NCBI GenBank assembly: GCA_009829735.1
Contig: CM020619.1
Coordinates: forward strand, 29,662,063 to 29,726,062
Direction of reading: 5' to 3'
DNA: 64,000 bases
Origin: Pyropia yezoensis
Taxonomy: Eukaryota > Rhodophyta > Bangiophyceae > Bangiales > Bangiaceae
Part shown: piece by piece, positions 40,992-50,275 of the stretch
Layout of the letters: each line of letters starts with the position of its first letter
Numbering within the stretch: the first letter of the stretch is position 1
Notes under the pieces: model-generated
What the model was told of the DNA's origin: nothing
The model's database searches: none
What the model saw: only the letters and a program-made list of their open reading frames with translations
Position numbers and translations under genes: made by a program

Positions 40992-41953
40992 GCGGGCGGC
41001 AGCGGCGGCAGCGGGGGCTGTGGGAGCTAAGGGGGAAGACGCAGTTCGGTGGGCAACTGATTGGGAGGGGAGGCGGGGGGGGGTGGCGACAGGGGCGTGC
41101 TTGGGCGCATTGACGGGGGTGCCTCCGCCAGGGGCGATAGAGGTGGCGGTGGGAGCGCCTCGGGGCGGGGTGGGGGTGGAGCACCTGTCGGCCGAGCTGG
41201 AGGGGGGTGTCGCCGGAGGGTGAGAAAACCATTTCGGCTACTAACCCCCCCCACACCCTCAGAATCGGGGAGGTAAGATCGGCCTTGCAGACCCACCAGA
41301 GGCCGCTTTCACCGCACCCCGATAAGTCGATCGATTCGACCCGGCATTAGCGTGCTAATGTCGCCACCATCCTCAGCTGTTCCATCATCCTCCCCCCCCT
41401 CCTCCATGCGCAGTACAGCTCTCTGCCCCCATCCACCCTGCCCTCCCCCCCGCTGGCCCTTCCTACCGCCTGCTGTCCTTATATTAAAGCAGCATCGGCA
41501 AACTTCGCTGTCGTCACTATCCCCGCTTCCAACCACCCAACTCCGCCCCAAACATCCCCCACCACCCGCGAGACACATCGCCTAGCGTCCCCCCCTCCCT
41601 TTCCCGCTCCGACCTTCCCACAGCAGCCGTTACTTCCGATGCACCCCCAACTCTGCCCCTGTAGATCTGCCTCTTCTCAACAACCTCAAAACACGATCGC
41701 ACCTTCCGACGCCCGTCCCGCCACGTACCGTCTTCCACGCACACCCCGCTCCCGTTGCCGTTGCCACAAACAAACACAGCGCCACCGCCACCGCCAGCCC
41801 ACCCGGCGCCGCCCTCCACCGTCCCCCGCCGTGCCCCCTGCGCCCCAACTCTACCCCGGCGCGACAGCGGCGGCGGCGGCAGCGGCGCGGGTGATGCCAT
41901 CGTGCTCTCCTGCGAGCAAAAAAGAGTCAGTGCGAAGGGCACATAAGCATCAG
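40992..41953. other. Spacer without a recognised gene
   Basis: Low-complexity C-rich sequence. A small perfect dyad CATTAGC-GT-GCTAATG is at 41345-41360. No TIR pair for the neighbouring piggyBac-like gene was found by eye. Confidence 0.35.
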
Positions 41954-44276
41954 TCAAAAAAGAAGGGGAGGGGGAAGACCAGCAAGGGCAATGGAGACAG
42001 CAGGAGAGTGGGTGTGTTGGGGAGATGAAAAGGGCCGATGGGGGGTGGAGAGGTCTCGAGCCGGCGGCCAGCCGGCGGTCAAAACGGTGATCGAGCAGGT
42101 GGCCGAGCCGGTGGCCGAGCCGGTGGCCGAGCCACCACCGCCGACGCCGCCGCCACCGTCGCCGCGCGCGACTAAGGCGGACGTAGCCCTCGTCGCGCGG
42201 CCGAAGGCTGCGTTGCCGGTGCCGGTGCCGCAGATTCCCAAGAAGGACAGGTTGACCCTCATTGACCAATCGTGGGTGACCAGCTTGTGCTCCAGCTGGA
42301 AGTCGTCCTGGCGGCAGCGGTTGTGCCGGTCGATCATGGAGCAGCAGTTGTAGTAGACCACAGCATCCTCCGGGATGGGGACGGTAAGGGCCACCCGCTG
42401 CGTATCGTCCTCAACTTGCGGCCACATCACGCGCCGGCACGGAACCCCCGGCAGAGTAGTCGACGCGGAGGAGATGATGTACCGCCGCTCGCGGTCGACC
42501 CAAAGGACGGCCATCAGGTCGCCACACCGTCTGCTGAAGAGTGCAGGAAGGACCGGTGCTCCCCGCGCTGCTCCAGGGGGATGACCAACAAGGCCCCCAT
42601 CGGGTACCCCCGGGTGGCCGTCTTCACGACACAAACAAACCGCAGCCCCATCCGGAGCAGTTGCACCGCCGTCGTAACGCTCGCAAAGTAGGAGTCTGCG
42701 CACACGACGCGCCTGCTGCCTGCCCACGCAGCCACGAGCCTCATCAGGATGACCGTACCTTGCGCCAGGCCGTCGTGCTCGCCGTCGTTGGTCGCCCGTT
42801 GGTGCTCCGCCGTCGTGACTACGCTCAAGCTGAGCATAATTCCGCTGCTGCCGCTTGCTGCATTCTGGAGTTCACGGCCGTTCTCCGGCTTACGGTCAAT
42901 TGCCACGTACATTGGCAGTCCCTTCGAAATCCAATGACCTCCTTGCCCATACCATTTACACATGGATTCGTCCACGCAAATTAGATCACTTCGGGTCACC
43001 CGGGCGGCCCGGTGGAGGTTGATGGAGGCCACAAAGTCGTCGATGAGCTCCCACCGCCTCTTCTCCGACGTCGCCTCGCCGGCGGCCTACTCACTGAAGG
43101 TCACGCATGACCACAGGGCGTCGTACCGAGGGCGAGAAAGGCCCGTATGCTGTCCAAAGGCCGGCGCATGCATTTGCTTGTTGCGGGCCTTTGTCGACCA
43201 AAGGTCGGCGCGGGAGCAAAGCTCATAGCGAGTCGCGAGCAGCGTCACCCCGATGAACTTAAGCACCTCCCCTGCCGTGGTAGGCTGCGCGCCCCGCGAT
43301 AGTAGCTTGATGGACGTCAAGCGCACCATGCGCACCAGCTGGTCCATCGGAAACATGGCCATGAAGTAGTCGCACACTGCCCGGGAAGCTCCAGGTCCCA
43401 TCGTGTTCCCCTCCTCCTGGATGAATTCTCCTGCAGGGGTGCTCACCGACCACCACTGGCGAGGAACCGGCCCACCAACCGGCTCCGTGGCAGCGCCCTC
43501 CTTCCAGACATAGCCGTGGGCAGTAGCACCGGCCGGCCCAGGAGCAAGGGCAGGGGGAGCCCGAGAGCCACTGCCCGCATGCATGGGCAGGGATGGGGTC
43601 GCTTCCGGGGGGCATCCCACCGGAGGTGGGGGGGCTGCCGCAGAAGGTTCACGGAGCGCCCCAGCGCCGCTGGCCCCGCCCGCATCAGGCTGCGACTCCT
43701 GGGTGACAGGTGACCCCCCCTTCAGCCCTTCCGCCTCGGCAGACGGTGCGGAGGAGGGCGGTGCCCCTGCCCGCACGCTGCGTAGCGCCAGGACTTTCTC
43801 CACCTCACGGCCCAGCCAGAGCCACCTCACCCTCAGGCCCGTCTTGCCCCTCCCCCCCTTGGTCTTCCCGAGCACGACCTCCTTTTCCGTGCCCGACCCC
43901 AGCGTGGTCATGGCGGCTGCGCCCAGAAAGCGGGAGCACTCTGCGAAGTTGGAGAGGTTGATGGCCTCCGTGTGCACCACCGCGCCGATGACCAGCGAGT
44001 GTCTTGACTCTTGCTCTTCCTCTGTCGGGCCGGGGGGGGAGGAGGTGGAGGCGCGAGAAGGGGGAGGTGAGGGGGAAGGGAGGGCGGCGCCGATCTTGGT
44101 GGGGGAGACGGGGAAGGTGGAGATAGAGCAGGCGGGGGGACCGGCAGGGTGGCTGGAAGGAGAGCCGGCGCGGAAGGAGACGGATGGCCAGAAGTATGGG
44201 GGGATAGGGGAGGGGAGGGCGTGGCCAGAGCAGCGAGAGCGGCAGCAGCCCGCGAGCGGCGCTTGGACCTTGCCAT
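41954..44276 (-). pseudogene. piggyBac-like (DDE_Tnp_1_7) transposase, broken
   Basis: Starts at ATG 44276 (MARSKRRSRAA), followed by a Pro/Ser-rich N-terminus that changes frame in a poly-G/C run near 44030. Transposase similarity begins with ASRAVCDYFMAMFPMDQLVRMVRLTS. The core continues with ELIDDFVASINLHR, the first catalytic Asp in ICVDESMCKWYGQGG, the second in VVCADSYFAS, and a third candidate in NCCSMIDRHNRCRQDD, with RRCGDLMAVLWVDRE and DWSMRVNLSF also fitting. A TAG at 43087-43089 interrupts the frame, and a -1 change is needed near 42535. The copy is probably inactive, or the breaks are sequence errors. It lies 316 bp from the outer end of element A's 3' LTR. Confidence 0.72.
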
Positions 44277-44587
44277 CCTGTAGTGCGCCGTGGTGGAGTG
44301 GGAGCCGTGGTCGGGTGGGTGAGGAGCCAGGAGACCACAAAGAAAACGAGGCAGGCTTATATGGAGGGGGGGAAGAGGGGGGAGTGGGGGAAAGGAAGGT
44401 CCGAGGGGGGTTCGAGGAAAATCAGAGCAGGGGTGGGGGAGGGAGGGAGAGGGCGGGGGGCGCATCCAGTTGAGAGCAGTGTGAAAACGCGTCGGAGGGC
44501 CCGTTGCCGTGCTCATGGGGGGCGCGCGCGGGCATCCACAGAGACCATAGAGCGTGAGATGCTCGGGAAGCCTGCGCAGGAGCCTTG

Positions 44588-44592
44588 GGAGA
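44588..44592 (-). repeat. Target-site duplication of element A (right copy)
   Basis: GGAGA on the plus strand, TCTCC on the minus strand, equal to the copy at 7725-7729. Confidence 0.85.
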
Positions 44593-45561
44593 TGTGAGGA
44601 CCCACCTAAAACCGGGGAGCCCTCAACGTACTCGTGGGGGTGCCAGCGGGCCCTGCGAGCCAATGGGGCGGCGGGGCACGGGGAAGAGGACGGTGGTCTC
44701 GACGGGGGTGGGTCTGGGGAAGAAGATGGGCGCGACGTCGGTGGGGATCGAGGGTACAAAAGGTAAACAGTGTCTTTGGTCTGTGTCTGTCGTTCCCCTC
44801 TCGTCTCCGCCGGTGGCGCCGGCACTCACGCACTATATACTCGCGTCGGGGCACCCGAGGTGCCCCAAAGCATGCGTTTCCCCATCGCACCGCCGGTAGG
44901 CACAGAACGGTCCAAAAACAAAGCATGTCTCTCAGAACAAAGCATGGGCGGGCGTGCGCACTAAAGGAGTGCAGCCCCAGTTTGGCCGAAACGAAGGGGG
45001 TCCCGTGGATGGCGCCCAGCGCGCCCCACCAGCCGGCTCCACACGCCGGTCGGCCAGAAGGTCCGACTGGCTGTAAGGGCCAGCAAGGCCAAATTCAATC
45101 AATCCCTTGACCGGCCAGCCAGTCACCAACCAGCTGGCCGAATTCAAGCAATCCAAAAGCCGGCGAGCCAGTCATATCGCACTCAGCCGCCAGCGAGGAT
45201 GTGCGGTGTCCTCAGTGTCGGTGAATCATGTGACTGGTCCTTGATGCCAGCTTTCAAGCAGCGCAGAGAATAAAATTCAGGCAGCACAGACGGGGATGTC
45301 CGCCCGTGGTTGGTCGACGATGTCACTCGCTCCTCGTTGTCGAGTTTCGACGTCCATGACAGGGTTCCGACAGTGCGTTGACAGCGGCTTTCGTGCGGTC
45401 GGCCGACGTCCGCAAAATGTCACGGATACAGCGTGGTGTCGCCCAGGGTAGTGGGGAATTGATGTGTCTTGGGGGGAGTTATCGGGGCCGGACATGTAAG
45501 GAGAGGTCCCAGTCCATATCCCCTGGGTTCCGGGTGGCGATTTAAGGGGCAAATCCTTACA
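44593..45561 (-). repeat. Element A 3' LTR (969 bp)
   Basis: Reverse complement of the LTR at 7730-8698, with the same length and only a few substitutions. The polypurine tract stands directly upstream. Confidence 0.93.
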
Positions 45562-45574
45562 CCTCCCCCCCCTT
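45562..45574 (-). promoter_or_regulatory. Polypurine tract of element A
   Basis: AAGGGGGGGGAGG on the minus strand directly before the 3' LTR, the primer for plus-strand DNA synthesis. The pol stop codon TAA (45573-45575) overlaps it, so A has no space for an extra ORF. Confidence 0.8.
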
Positions 45575-47408
45575 AGGACGCGCATCGAAGAAACGCGTCT
45601 AAAACTTCAGGGGCGTTCACAAGGTCTTGCTTTGTCAGCCAAGAGTTCTCGCTGATGTCGCAGCCTTTCCATTTGACGAGGTACTGCAGTCGTCCACGGC
45701 GCTTTCGTGACCGTATAATGGAGTCCACTTCATACTCGACCGAGCCATCCGGAAATGCAACCGGGGCTGGAACGGGAGGAAGTCGACCATACGGATCAGC
45801 GCGGTACGGCTTCAGGAGGCTGGCATGGAAGGCGTTGTGAACTTTGCGATCGAGGACAGCTTGAGGAAGATCGAGACGGAACGTGACGTCATTGATGCTC
45901 TCCGTGACTTTGCAGGGTCCGGAGTATTTGGGCATCAGCTTACGAGCGCCTTGAAAAGCGTCGGGCAAGAGGTTCTTGGTGCTGAGGAGTACGTGGTCGC
46001 CCACAGCGATTGTGCATGGTCGGCGATGACGGTTTGCGTACGCCGCGCGCGTCTCATTGGCGCTCTTGATGGCGGCGATAGCTGTCTTTTGAGCATCGTG
46101 GAGGCTGGATAGCCAATCCGACACAGCAGGAAGATTTGAGTCCCTGCTGTCGAGGATGTCCATAGGCACGGTCCTTGGTTCAAACCCGTAGTTCAAGAAA
46201 AATGAAGAGTACATGGTTACGGCATTAGGTGACCGGTTGTACGCAACTTCCGCGCCAACGAGGAAAAGATCCCAGTCGCCTTGATGATGGTTGACGAAGC
46301 TTCTGAGGATTTCTTCAATTTTCTTGTTCATAATCTCAGTTTGGCCGTCCGTCTGCGGGTGGTAGGCCGATGAGGCTTTGATCTTGACCTTGAGGATCTT
46401 TGTCAGTGACCGCCAGAAGTTGGAGAAAAAGATGGGGTCGCGGTCACAGACGACTTTTTGAGGTAGGCCGTGGTTGCGATAGACGTGATCGTGGTAAAGC
46501 TGAGCTGTGACCGGCGCTGTACATTCCGGCTTCATTGGTGCCAGGCGAATCATCTTGGTGAGTCGGTCAACAACGACATGAATGCCGTTGTGGCCTCGTG
46601 GTGTCAGTGGCAGTGGGGTGATAAAGTCCATGGAGACACTTGCCCATCTTTGGCTTGGGGGTTCGAGTGGTTTGAGATGACCCAGAGGTGAATGAGTGCT
46701 AGCCTTGTTCCGCTGGCACGAATCACATGATTGTACGTATCTTTGGATGTCCTGCCGCATAGACTTCCAGTAGTAATTGGAAGCAACGGCCTTGGTGGTT
46801 TTCTTTACTCCCATGTGCCCTTGGCACGGGACGTCGTGGTAGTCGTGGAGGAGTCTTTGGCGTAGAGTACCAGCGGGGATGCACGTACGGTCACCTCGTT
46901 TCAACAACCTCATATGAAACCGGTAGGGAGATACCGGATCCTTGGCTAGGTCGGCAAATTCGGGGTCCGCTTTGTACTCTTGTTCTAGGGTGGCAAGGTC
47001 TTGATCACTTTGGTTGATGGTCATGAGGTTCTTGATTTCAGTTTTCTTGAGGGTTTCGTCAATGGTCATGGTCAGCACTCGACTAAGGAGATCTTGGTTG
47101 GGTTCGTGCCTGTCAGGGGCATCTTGGGGTTGCCTGGAAAGGGCATCAGCTACGGCATTGGAGATGCCTTTGATCGGGACAATCTTGAACTGGAATTGGT
47201 CCAGAAGTTCAAGCCACTTGACTTGGCGGTCGTTCAGCCTTTCTTGGGTTCGCAGGTATCTCAGTGACTCGTGGTCGGTATGGACCTCAAAGGGTCTTCC
47301 GTGGAGGTAGCAGCGCCAGTGCCGGATGGCTTGGACCACTGCGAGCAGCTCACGTTCGCGGATGCTGTAGCGTTGTTCGTGGATATTCAAGGTCAGGGAG
47401 AAGAATGC
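45573..47408 (-). CDS. pol: Element A Pol, C-terminal part (RNase H, integrase, chromodomain; 611 aa)
   Basis: This continues directly from the pol part ending at 12581 (and its copy at 56791-57017) once element B and one CAGTG are removed; GRRPV is followed in frame by AFFSLTLN. RNase H: YSIRERELLAVVQAIRHW, HTDHESLRYL, NAVADALSRQ. Integrase zinc motif: HDYHDVPCQGHMG with CDSCQRNK. Catalytic D-D-E: SMDFITPLP, VVCDRDPIFF and GQTEIMNKK. It ends with a canonical chromodomain, YEVDSIIRSRKRRG then YLVKWKG and SWLTKQDLVNA. The frame is intact in this part. Confidence 0.92.
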   Translation of the reverse strand, partial: AFFSLTLNIHEQRYSIRERELLAVVQAIRHWRCYLHGRPFEVHTDHESLRYLRTQERLNDRQVKWLELLDQFQFKIVPIKGISNAVADALSRQPQDAPDRHEPNQDLLSRVLTMTIDETLKKTEIKNLMTINQSDQDLATLEQEYKADPEFADLAKDPVSPYRFHMRLLKRGDRTCIPAGTLRQRLLHDYHDVPCQGHMGVKKTTKAVASNYYWKSMRQDIQRYVQSCDSCQRNKASTHSPLGHLKPLEPPSQRWASVSMDFITPLPLTPRGHNGIHVVVDRLTKMIRLAPMKPECTAPVTAQLYHDHVYRNHGLPQKVVCDRDPIFFSNFWRSLTKILKVKIKASSAYHPQTDGQTEIMNKKIEEILRSFVNHHQGDWDLFLVGAEVAYNRSPNAVTMYSSFFLNYGFEPRTVPMDILDSRDSNLPAVSDWLSSLHDAQKTAIAAIKSANETRAAYANRHRRPCTIAVGDHVLLSTKNLLPDAFQGARKLMPKYSGPCKVTESINDVTFRLDLPQAVLDRKVHNAFHASLLKPYRADPYGRLPPVPAPVAFPDGSVEYEVDSIIRSRKRRGRLQYLVKWKGCDISENSWLTKQDLVNAPEVLDAFLRCAS

Positions 47409-47413
47409 CACTG

Positions 47414-47882
47414 TGTGGCAAAAACCACTAGCACACACGGCACCCAAGTTGGGGCGGTGTGCTAGGGCTGCCTCCCGTGTCGGGGGAACCGGAAGAAGTG
47501 CAAGTCGCACACACTCTGTCCCTGTTGTGGGGCAAACCCCCCACGGACAAACAAGAGGATGGTGTGTGGTCCAACAGTTTCTTGGTCGGGACGGGGACGC
47601 AGGGCCAAGCCCCGCTGTCCCTCCCCTTATCCCCCCAGGGTCCCCTCAGAATCTCGCCACTCAGAATCTCCCACCCCAGCACCTGCCCACCGGGCCACAC
47701 GAAAATTCAAGACGATAAATGCAGAAAACCCTCAAATCCAAGTTGGATTTACTACTAAGCTAACTATCCCAAACTTAGGGAATATGGACCCAAATGCAGG
47801 GGGAGGAACGGATCAGGCTAGTGGCCTGCCGCCCCTTGCATGGCACGTGTTGCCCCCCCACCTGGGGGTCAATACTGCCACA
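47414..47882 (-). repeat. Element B 3' LTR (469 bp)
   Basis: The terminal repeats TGTGGCA and TGCCACA are perfect inverted ends. The copy at 56322-56790 differs only by a few substitutions and two compensating one-base indels. Confidence 0.95.
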
Positions 47883-47895
47883 CTCCCCTCTCCTC
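47883..47895 (-). promoter_or_regulatory. Polypurine tract of element B
   Basis: GAGGAGAGGGGAG on the minus strand, directly before the 3' LTR. Confidence 0.7.
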
Positions 47896-48220
47896 AGTTC
47901 CGACCGACCCGGTCGGCCCTGTGAGGGGGTGCGTAAACGCACGTCTCGGCGTTGGGGGCGCGACTTTCTGTCCCCCATCGAGTACGTAACACGGATGTGG
48001 AGGCGGTCACGTTGACCGCCCCTCTCCTCAAGTTTGCCCACTCGGCAGCTTGCTCTCCTCAGTTCACACTTCACCATCACCACCACCTCCCCTTCACCTT
48101 CCACTGGGCCGCCCCACGCTGGGGAGGCCACCCGTATACCCACGATCCGAGTCCCCCTCAACTCGAGGCGGGTCTCGTGCTGCGATAGCCAGAGCGTCTC
48201 TCCCCAACTTGGGGAGAGCC

Positions 48221-50194
48221 ATGGCGACTCCGGGAGTGGAGACGGACTCTCTTGACGAGCGCATGGAGGACACCTCCTACGGGGCAGCACCCGCCGGGAC
48301 TTCCGGCGGGGGCTCCGCGATCGCTCCGGGGGACGGGACTCCCGCGTCGCCCGGCTTTGGGTTGACGGCGGGGTCTCCCCCGGAGGCGGGACAAGTTGTC
48401 CCGCGTGAGGCCTTGGGGCAGTGGTTTTACCCCGTTTGGCCTCTCTATGAGGAGGGGCTGACTGTTCTTCGCTGTGGCCGACTTGGCGCAGCGATGGGCC
48501 GGGTATGGGACCGCCTACGGGAGAAGTATCCCCGTAGGTTCGGGTTCCCTGCCGGCTTCAGGACGGACCAGTTTGCCTTCCTGGACGATGAGGAGGTTGA
48601 GAACGTTCAGCGTGCCAAGGCCATGGTGGACCGCGGGGGAACTATCCCGGGTCCCGGCGACTTGCCGACCTTCACGTGGGACGCTGTGGCAACTCGCCCA
48701 CCGTACCTCCACGAGGCCGATCCGCACACTCATCACTTTGATGTGCGGATGGAGAAAGACTTCCGGCGAGGTCCCTACTTGGTGACCTCGGCTCAACTTG
48801 AGTTTCCTCAACAGTCTGCTGCCAGTAAGGAGCAGTACTATCCGAAGAAGCCCGAGTGGTGGCCTCAAGTTGAGGTCCCCTACGGGTTCCCGGCGTTGTT
48901 GCCACGGTTGCTTGACCACTTCGGCTCCGTCATGTTGACGGCTGCCCCTGATCACCTGGTGTGGGCCATGTTGGCCACCCAGTGGCTCCTCGAGGTCATG
49001 TCGACCTGGGTGTCCTGTGTTCAGCGGCGGGGGATGCTCTGGCATCTCCCCCTCCGGCTCCTCCAAGGTTTGGAACAGCTCACCCCTCAGCTAGTTGCTG
49101 AGGGGTGCTCATCAGGACAACTCACTCTACTTGAGGAGATGCTCCGGCTCCATAAGTTTATCGAGTGGGAGAGCATTGAGCACAAGTTGCGCCGCCCCAC
49201 TCGTGGGCCCAAGGACGATGGCGCACTTCGCCAGTTCGTGTGGGTCGCTCGTGAACTTCACGACGGCCGTGTGGTCCTACGAGAGGGGTTGGGCATCGGG
49301 GACTACCCGTATGCCCCGGGGGTGGATCGCCACACTGCGCCACCCCCGGACAAGCCCATAGTTATGGCCGTGCCGTCCTATGATGACCATGTGACTCAAC
49401 CCACTGCGGGGGCCCCAAGTCGGGGTCGCAGTTACACCCGGGTACCGCCACCTCGGCGTGCCCCTCCGCTTCCTCCTGTTCCTTTCCAGCCTCACGGGAA
49501 CATCCCGATTAGCGTGGCCGTTGAGTCGTCCACCCCGGTGTCCCCCAACTTGGGGGCCACCCTCCTGACGGTATACCCCAAGTTGGTGTTACCGCCCCCG
49601 CCTCTAACCTCAGAGATGATGATCACCACGTTGGTGCGCACCATTTCCTGGTTGGCCGCGTCGACCGCAACCCTACAGAATTCCGAGACTCCTCAACTTG
49701 AGGAGCGCGTTCGTACTGCAGTGGCGACCGCGAGTTGCGAGTCGGTGGCGGAGTTTATGACAGCCGAGTTGGCTCGAATTGGGGCTATTATGCCCCAGCC
49801 AGCCCCACTTGGGCGTGGCAAACGTCGCGCGAGCCGGGCATACTCGCCTCCTCGCCGTCGTCGCCGACACTCGCGGCGCTCTCCTTCCGTATCGGAAGAC
49901 GAGTTGTCTTACTCCGTTTCGGAGTCCTCTACCCCGTCGGAGACGGAGTCTGTCCAGCGTCTGCGTCGCAAACTTGCGCGCAAGACCAGGCAGAAGAGTG
50001 GCCACGGTCGGCGCCACTTGCGCGACCGTGAGGGGCGCGACGGTTCCGACTTGGAGCCGCCGCCCCCTCCAGCAAGTGGAGACCGTTATCGGCGTGGGTC
50101 TCGCCGCTCGCCTCCACGTGAGGGCGAGGGCCGTGGAGTGGGAGAGTCTAGCATGCGTGCCTTGTTGGTAGCTGCCTTTGTTGTGAGAGTGTGA
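48221..50194 (+). CDS. Element B antisense ORF (aORF, 657 aa)
   Basis: Lies between pol and the 3' LTR on the strand opposite to gag-pol, ending 81 bp from the pol stop. The start ATG 48221 (MATPGVETDSLDE) is preferred; the frame is open further upstream. A block at residues 214-245 (VEVPYGFPALLPRLLDHFGSV) and following (RGMLWHLPLRLLQGLEQL, then VVLREGLGIGDYPYAPGV) corresponds to the element C aORF (VEVPCGFPARIPLLVAYFGSV, RGYLWHLP, LFLREGLG, PYAEGV). A Pro-rich linker follows. The C-terminal about 110 residues are basic and rich in Arg-Ser (SPPRRRRRHSRRSPS), like a nuclear or RNA-binding tail. No membrane segment or known domain was recognised. Function unknown; transcription would have to start near the 3' LTR. 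Confidence 0.8.
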   Translation: MATPGVETDSLDERMEDTSYGAAPAGTSGGGSAIAPGDGTPASPGFGLTAGSPPEAGQVVPREALGQWFYPVWPLYEEGLTVLRCGRLGAAMGRVWDRLREKYPRRFGFPAGFRTDQFAFLDDEEVENVQRAKAMVDRGGTIPGPGDLPTFTWDAVATRPPYLHEADPHTHHFDVRMEKDFRRGPYLVTSAQLEFPQQSAASKEQYYPKKPEWWPQVEVPYGFPALLPRLLDHFGSVMLTAAPDHLVWAMLATQWLLEVMSTWVSCVQRRGMLWHLPLRLLQGLEQLTPQLVAEGCSSGQLTLLEEMLRLHKFIEWESIEHKLRRPTRGPKDDGALRQFVWVARELHDGRVVLREGLGIGDYPYAPGVDRHTAPPPDKPIVMAVPSYDDHVTQPTAGAPSRGRSYTRVPPPRRAPPLPPVPFQPHGNIPISVAVESSTPVSPNLGATLLTVYPKLVLPPPPLTSEMMITTLVRTISWLAASTATLQNSETPQLEERVRTAVATASCESVAEFMTAELARIGAIMPQPAPLGRGKRRASRAYSPPRRRRRHSRRSPSVSEDELSYSVSESSTPSETESVQRLRRKLARKTRQKSGHGRRHLRDREGRDGSDLEPPPPPASGDRYRRGSRRSPPREGEGRGVGESSMRALLVAAFVVRV

Positions 50195-50275
50195 GGGTTA
50201 GGGCTGTAGTTAAAAGCCACTCTGCGTACCACTTCGACTTGAAGCACTCTCTTGGCACTGTTGCTCGGCCTTCCC

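Larger units (their letters stand above)
44593..47413 (-). mobile_element. Element A, 3' part
   Basis: RNase H, integrase and chromodomain with polypurine tract and 3' LTR. Its outer boundary at 47409-47413 is the 5-bp duplication (cactg) made by insertion of element B. Confidence 0.9.

Noticed and set aside
41345..41360. Small dyad CATTAGC-GT-GCTAATG
   Set aside because: Too short and isolated to assign a function.
48221..50194. aORF as an envelope gene
   Set aside because: It is on the wrong strand for env and lacks a signal peptide, membrane helix and cleavage-site pattern.
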